Shown: positions 23,068 through 26,115 of the stretch, in pieces | How positions within the stretch are numbered: the stretch's first letter is position 1 | How the letters are laid out: each line of letters begins with the position of its first letter | DNA from: a virus | Reading direction: 5' to 3' (one strand) | Virus record (IMG/VR): IMGVR_UViG_3300034418_003197 | Coordinates: 1-26,115 of that record | DNA length: 26,115 bases | Made by a program: the position numbers and the translations under genes | The notes under the pieces: generated by a model | The model's input: only the letters and a program-made list of their open reading frames with translations | What the model was told of the DNA's origin: nothing | Database searches by the model: none

Positions 23068-23747
23068 AACAACGCCAGATTGGCTTTGACCCTGAAACCT
23101 CAATGCACTGTTTCGGCGGTGGCGGCGGTGGTGGCGGCGGTGGCGGTTTCGCCGGTGAAAACAGTACTGAAAGCCGTCCGGCAAACACTTATAACTTTAA
23201 TCAGCCAAAAGACAAGATGGATGCGATACAAGAAGCCGCTAAAACAGCTTTTGAACAACGCGCCATGCAACTTGGCCAAGTAACCAATCCTTATGAAACA
23301 CAAAAAGCTTTGGCTGAAGCCTCTCCGATGTCAGCAAGCCTTAACCCTTCTCAATTGACAGGTATTGGCGGAGGTTTTCAAGCTGAGATACAGAATGCAA
23401 TCGGGGGCCTTGGCGGACTTGGCGGAACTTCTATAGCGAGTCCTCAACAAGACTTTGGCCTTAATAATGTAAACTTCAATTCGGCTCAATCTCCAAAAGA
23501 TTTTATGGGTAATGCGCTTACAACTGTTGCGGATGTTTACAATCAGGCTAGAGCTGGATTGGATATTGCTCCCGGCGTTAATGTTTCAACAGGCGGAATC
23601 AACTTTGGATCTCCAGAGGGTCCTTATGGTCAACTAAGTATCAACCCAATGGATTTAGAAAGAGCCCTTCAGTTCAAAATGAACTTTGCCGAGGGTGGGG
23701 CGGTCCCTAATTCGGGCATCGCAACCCTCATGCGACGGAGAGTCTAA
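23046..23747 (+). CDS. Virion-associated protein with an 11-Gly run
   Basis: The 233-residue product starts inside the end of the acyltransferase gene (22-base overlap, different frame) with purine-rich GAGACGAGA before its ATG. Residues 1-23 end in HCF, followed by eleven Gly (24-34). The middle is Gln/Asn/Ala-rich, with a helical stretch MDAIQEAAKTAFEQRAMQLG at about 58-77 and a glycine patch IGGLGGLGGTS. The C-terminus reads NFAEGGAVPNSGIATLMRRR, with the FAxGGxV-like motif shared by its neighbours. I know no function. Position and style suggest another packaged or assembly-linked protein. The next gene starts within its stop (TAATG). Confidence 0.6.
   Translation: MFEDGIVKQRQIGFDPETSMHCFGGGGGGGGGGGFAGENSTESRPANTYNFNQPKDKMDAIQEAAKTAFEQRAMQLGQVTNPYETQKALAEASPMSASLNPSQLTGIGGGFQAEIQNAIGGLGGLGGTSIASPQQDFGLNNVNFNSAQSPKDFMGNALTTVADVYNQARAGLDIAPGVNVSTGGINFGSPEGPYGQLSINPMDLERALQFKMNFAEGGAVPNSGIATLMRRRV
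23115..23147 (+). repeat. GGY microsatellite coding poly-glycine
   Basis: Eleven consecutive GGC or GGT codons follow TGTTTC. Length changes by slippage in threes would alter glycine number without frameshift. Confidence 0.9.
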
Positions 23748-24298
23748 TGCCTAGTGTTTTTAACCGGATATATGACCGCTTTGAAAGGAGCAATGCTTCC
23801 CCGAGCATTACTCCTCGGGTCCGTCAATATTCTGCGTTGAGACGTGAGTTAGCTAAACGAAACAAGCGGTTAGATAAGTATTCTGAACAAGCAAAAGATT
23901 ACAATTCACAAATTGCCGAATGGAACAAAGGCCCGCGAGATAAAGAGCTTCCTTTCACGGAAGACGACATCAAAAAATTTCAAGCTGAATACGACAAATA
24001 TCATACTCAAGCTCAGAGATATGCAAACGATGCCGCAAGGCGCCACAAAGCTAGGCAACAAGGGGCTTCTACTGCGATGAGCATGTTTATGGGCGACACA
24101 GGTCCCGGCGGGGGCTTAGGTGGATTTGCTTTTCAGCCTACAATGTTTGCGGATGGCGGTATGGTACAGCCTACGATGGGAATGAATCCCATGATGCAAA
24201 ACGCTATGATGTACCCACCACCGCAAATGCAAAACCCTGTTACAACACAGGGTATCGCGCCTTTATTTAATTTTAGGTTGATCGGTCAACCGTCATAA
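23747..24298 (+). CDS. Coiled-coil protein with FADGGMV motif, last gene of the late operon
   Basis: The 183-residue product overlaps the upstream gene by TAATG. Residues about 24-105 are highly charged and helical (YSALRRELAKRNKRLDKYSE, DIKKFQAEYDKYHTQAQRYA), probably a coiled coil. The remainder is Gly/Met/Pro-rich with FADGGMVQPTMGMNPMMQ and YPPPQMQNP and ends FNFRLIGQPS. The FADGGMV stretch resembles FAKGGVV and FAEGGAV in other proteins of this operon. No known domain is seen. The stop codon lies six bases into the oppositely oriented helicase gene, so the two are convergent with no gap. Confidence 0.6.
   Translation: MPSVFNRIYDRFERSNASPSITPRVRQYSALRRELAKRNKRLDKYSEQAKDYNSQIAEWNKGPRDKELPFTEDDIKKFQAEYDKYHTQAQRYANDAARRHKARQQGASTAMSMFMGDTGPGGGLGGFAFQPTMFADGGMVQPTMGMNPMMQNAMMYPPPQMQNPVTTQGIAPLFNFRLIGQPS
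23787..23814 (+). promoter_or_regulatory. Inverted repeat near the 5' end of the last late gene
   Basis: GGAGCAATGC (23787-23796) faces GCATTACTCC (23805-23814) across an 8-base loop; nine of ten pairs match. It lies inside the coding sequence, about 40 bases past the start, and has no T-run after it, so it is not a standard terminator. It could affect translation or RNA decay, or be chance. Confidence 0.3.
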
Positions 24299-25747
24299 TA
24301 ACCAAGTCTTGGTTTCTTCCCCAAGCACTTGACCTGCAATATCAATCTTGTCGCGTAGCGCACTGAGTATTTTCTCATCCACGGTATGCGGCGTGACGAT
24401 ATCAATGTAAGTGACGTTTTTTCCTTGCCCAATCCGGTGGGCGCGATCTTCTGATTGCAAGCGTATCTCTAAGTCATAACCGTTATTGTAGTAGATCATA
24501 GTGCCTGCTTCGGTCAGGGTAATCCCGTAGCCCCCTGTGCGGGGCTGACCAACAAAGAACCGTAGCTCGCTGTTAGGATCTTGGAACGTTTCAACAATCT
24601 CCTGCCGTTCATCTTGCGGCGTCTCGCCAAAGTAGATACGGGACGAGCCTTCGCCATATTTCTTGGTTAGCTCTGAATGAATAATTTTTAGATCATGCGT
24701 AAAGGTTGCCCAGATAATGATCTTGCCCGAAGTTTCTTCAATAATATCAAGCAGTTCTGACAAACGATTGCTTTTTAAAGTGTGCAAATCACCGGCATCG
24801 TCAGGAAGATGTCCACAACAAATTTGCTGTAATCGCATAATTTGGGTTAATACCGACGCAGTTGTGGATAACTCTCCGGACTCTAGCTTTGCCAGAGCAA
24901 GTTTCTGCATTTGTTTGTAGGCTTTGGCTTGCTCATCGGTCAGGCTGACGTTGCGCCGCATGTAGACTTTATCTGGCAAATCCAGACAGTCGGACTTGAG
25001 TACGCGGTTGCTGAACTTATCGAGTTTTTCATTTAGCTCATCCAGACGACGGTAGCCGGTAATCTCATTAAAGCTCTTGTGACCCATCGTGCGCTTCTGC
25101 ACAACGGCGTAACGATTCTGGTAGCCATAGTACGAGTTGATACCAAGCGCCTTGGGGGACAGAAACGCGCACTGGCTAAACAAATCCATCGGGGACTTTG
25201 TGATGGGCGAACCTGTGAGGATGCGACGGTACTTGCTGACCTTCAACAGTTCTACAATGTTCGCGGTCCGCTGTGCTTTTCTGTTCTTAATCGTCGTCGA
25301 TTCATCAACAATTACTAAATTATCAGGATTCTTTTTGCAGAATTCATACGCGGCTCGCGTACCCCTTGGGGTAGAAAACGCCTCAACGTTCATCACAAAA
25401 ATTTTAAGCCCTTCAAAGGCTTCGTAGACTAACTTGACTAACTCGTCCTGATAACTTTTGGCACCAGAGGGCGTCCAACGGACGACCTGCGTTGCAATGC
25501 GCTCGGGCAAATGGGCTTCTAATTCTTTGCGAACCCAGTTATCGTAGACGCCCTTCGGAGCAATGATGAGCGCCGCGTCGATATGACCTTTTTCATACAG
25601 CATACCCATCGTATCAATGGTAACTTTCGACTTACCCGTTCCCATCTCCATGAACAGCGCATAGTATTCCGCGTCCCACGAGTCGCGTAGCGCATTAAGC
25701 TGATGTTCATACGGCTTGGTCTTAAATTCATAATTTTCAAAATTCAT
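24293..25747 (-). CDS. SNF2-family DEAD/DEAH-like helicase
   Basis: The 484-residue product is a superfamily 2 ATPase of the SNF2 type. Motifs in order are a Q-motif-like PYEHQ (12-16), Walker A MGTGKS (35-40), motif Ia IAPKGVYDNW (62-71), Walker B VIVDEST (145-151, with DEST instead of DEAH), motif III LTGSP (177-181), a motif V-like TGGYGITLTEA and motif VI QSEDRAHRIGQ (431-441). I chose the ATG at 25747 because AGGGG lies eight bases upstream; an in-frame ATG at 25807 would add twenty residues and run through the promoter region. Phage proteins of this type are usually grouped with replication or recombination genes, where they remodel DNA or remove bound proteins. It is the only minus-strand gene and has its own promoter. 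Confidence 0.9.
   Translation of the reverse strand: MNFENYEFKTKPYEHQLNALRDSWDAEYYALFMEMGTGKSKVTIDTMGMLYEKGHIDAALIIAPKGVYDNWVRKELEAHLPERIATQVVRWTPSGAKSYQDELVKLVYEAFEGLKIFVMNVEAFSTPRGTRAAYEFCKKNPDNLVIVDESTTIKNRKAQRTANIVELLKVSKYRRILTGSPITKSPMDLFSQCAFLSPKALGINSYYGYQNRYAVVQKRTMGHKSFNEITGYRRLDELNEKLDKFSNRVLKSDCLDLPDKVYMRRNVSLTDEQAKAYKQMQKLALAKLESGELSTTASVLTQIMRLQQICCGHLPDDAGDLHTLKSNRLSELLDIIEETSGKIIIWATFTHDLKIIHSELTKKYGEGSSRIYFGETPQDERQEIVETFQDPNSELRFFVGQPRTGGYGITLTEAGTMIYYNNGYDLEIRLQSEDRAHRIGQGKNVTYIDIVTPHTVDEKILSALRDKIDIAGQVLGEETKTWLL
24300..24314. repeat. 15-base palindrome at the convergent gene junction
   Basis: AACCAAG-T-CTTGGTT is a perfect inverted repeat directly after the late operon stop and inside the 3' end of the helicase gene. 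The central base leaves little loop, and only a weak T-rich stretch follows on the plus strand. It might be a weak terminator or protein site. Confidence 0.35.
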
Positions 25748-25759
25748 GTCACTTTCCCC

Positions 25760-25788
25760 TTGACTCTTGCTAATCATAGGATTATATA
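25760..25788 (+). promoter_or_regulatory. Plus-strand promoter for the rightward gene
   Basis: TTGACT (25760-25765) and TATATA (25783-25788) are 17 bases apart. The start is expected near 25795. It overlaps almost completely with the minus-strand promoter at 25773-25800, so one polymerase would block the other. Confidence 0.65.
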
Positions 25789-25800
25789 TAGAAATGTCAA
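25773..25800 (-). promoter_or_regulatory. Minus-strand promoter for the helicase gene
   Basis: On the minus strand, TTGACA (25800-25795) and TATGAT (25778-25773) are 16 bases apart. The -35 is a perfect consensus match. Transcription should begin near 25766, giving a leader of about 19 bases that already contains the AGGGG ribosome site. Confidence 0.65.
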
Positions 25801-25817
25801 GGCCCAAACGGTGCCTT
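25799..25817 (+). promoter_or_regulatory. Leader hairpin before the rightward gene
   Basis: AAGGCCC (25799-25805) can pair with GG (25810-25811) and GCCTT (25813-25817) with one bulged T, around the loop AAAC. It starts about four bases after the predicted transcript start and ends seven bases before the GGAG ribosome site at 25825-25828. Confidence 0.4.
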
Positions 25818-25836
25818 TAACAACGGAGAAAAGCGC

Positions 25837-26115
25837 ATGAGCGATCTTAACGAATCAGCAGATCTGCTGAGAATGATGGAGCAGGACACTGCCGAATCGA
25901 GCATAGAAACGCTAGACCAAGAAGGGCTTCATACTGTTGCCTCAATGGCCGTAGCAATAAGAAATAAAGAAGCAGAAATCGAAGATCTTGAGGCCAAACT
26001 CAAGAAAGAGAAAAACGCTCTTTTAAAAATGACTGACGAAGACTTGCCGACCATGTTGGCCGAACTTGGTTTGTCATCAATGACTTTGGACGACGGCTCA
26101 AACGTTACTGTAAAG
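25837..26115 (+). CDS. Coiled-coil small phage protein, 5' part only
   Basis: An ATG at 25837, eight bases after GGAG, opens a frame that runs to the window edge; 93 residues are visible. The N-terminal 45 residues are acidic and helical. Residues about 46-67 form a short coiled coil (KEAEIEDLEAKLKKEKNALL), followed by MTDEDLPTMLAELGLSSMTL and DDGSNVTVK. The pattern 'coiled coil, then (E/D)LP.(L/M)(M/L)AE.G...(F/M)TL.DG..(V/I).VK' is familiar from short phage proteins encoded near DNA replication genes (possibly the DUF7173 group, from memory). The function is unknown to me. It is probably the first gene of an early or replication operon. Confidence 0.75.
   Translation, partial: MSDLNESADLLRMMEQDTAESSIETLDQEGLHTVASMAVAIRNKEAEIEDLEAKLKKEKNALLKMTDEDLPTMLAELGLSSMTLDDGSNVTVK

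Noticed and set aside
18113-23747. An RTX toxin as partner of the acyltransferase
   Set aside because: No GGxGxDxxx nonapeptide array is present in any product; the poly-Gly run at 23115-23147 lacks the Asp and aromatic positions.
24300-24314. Palindrome as a strong rho-independent terminator
   Set aside because: The arms are nearly adjacent with almost no loop and no proper T-run follows on either strand.
25781-25800. Minus-strand TTGACA with the perfect TATAAT at 25786-25781
   Set aside because: The spacing is only eight bases, too short for a sigma-70 promoter; TATGAT at 16 bases was chosen instead.
25748-25807. Twenty-residue N-terminal extension of the helicase
   Set aside because: It would cover the overlapping promoters, and a good AGGGG site precedes the internal ATG at 25747.
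1-26115. tRNA, rRNA, integrase, attachment site, insertion sequence or a prophage border
   Set aside because: No cloverleaf-like sequence, recombinase motif, terminal inverted repeat or bacterial housekeeping gene was seen; gaps are too small to hold most of these.

Overview
The window reads as part of a double-stranded DNA tailed bacteriophage genome, most like the short-tailed (podovirus-type) phages of marine Proteobacteria known mainly from viromes. The evidence is almost gap-free, same-strand packing of virion genes, recognisable neck/adaptor proteins, several fibre proteins with C1q/TNF-like and beta-propeller-like ends, a run of very large internal or ejection-type proteins, and an SNF2-type helicase. 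No terminase, portal, capsid, lysis, integrase, tRNA or rRNA gene is visible, so this is the neck-to-ejection-protein part of the late region plus the border of another module. The host cannot be read from the sequence. The three clear promoters match bacterial sigma-70 consensus, so host RNA polymerase probably transcribes this region.

Layout. Positions 1-2223: the end of a Lys-rich small protein, a 45-residue Cys/Gly peptide, and four neck genes (a P22 gp4-like tail accessory factor, a zinc-ribbon-like protein that has lost its cysteines, an SU10-type adaptor and a small helical protein). Positions 2225-11281: a structural and host-recognition block with a small virion protein, a 587-residue fibre ending in a C1q-like domain, a tail-assembly-chaperone-like protein, a two-tier repeat protein, a second fibre, a beta-propeller-like protein, a 725-residue P22 gp10-like stabilisation or nozzle protein, and a further fibre with a jelly-roll-like end. 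Positions 11300-24298: a strong promoter and leader hairpin, followed by internal/ejection-type genes of 603, 290, 440, 906 and 1507 residues. These lead into a 144-residue HlyC-like (RTX toxin-activating) lysine acyltransferase and two more virion-associated-looking proteins. Positions 24293-25747: an SNF2-family helicase on the minus strand, meeting the late operon tail to tail. Positions 25748-25836: overlapping divergent promoters. From 25837: the start of a coiled-coil protein on the plus strand, cut by the window edge.

The most interesting feature is the acyltransferase gene. It is translationally coupled (ATGA overlap) to the 1507-residue giant protein inside the virion operon. It keeps the His and Asp that align with the HlyC catalytic pair. 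The operon has no obvious RTX toxin, but its first protein carries a Lys-faced amphipathic helix with two Gly-Lys sites directly before a hydrophobic segment. A testable idea is that the phage fatty-acylates its own membrane-penetrating ejection proteins. A short (F/Y)A-x-GG-x-V-like motif also recurs in several proteins of the operon.
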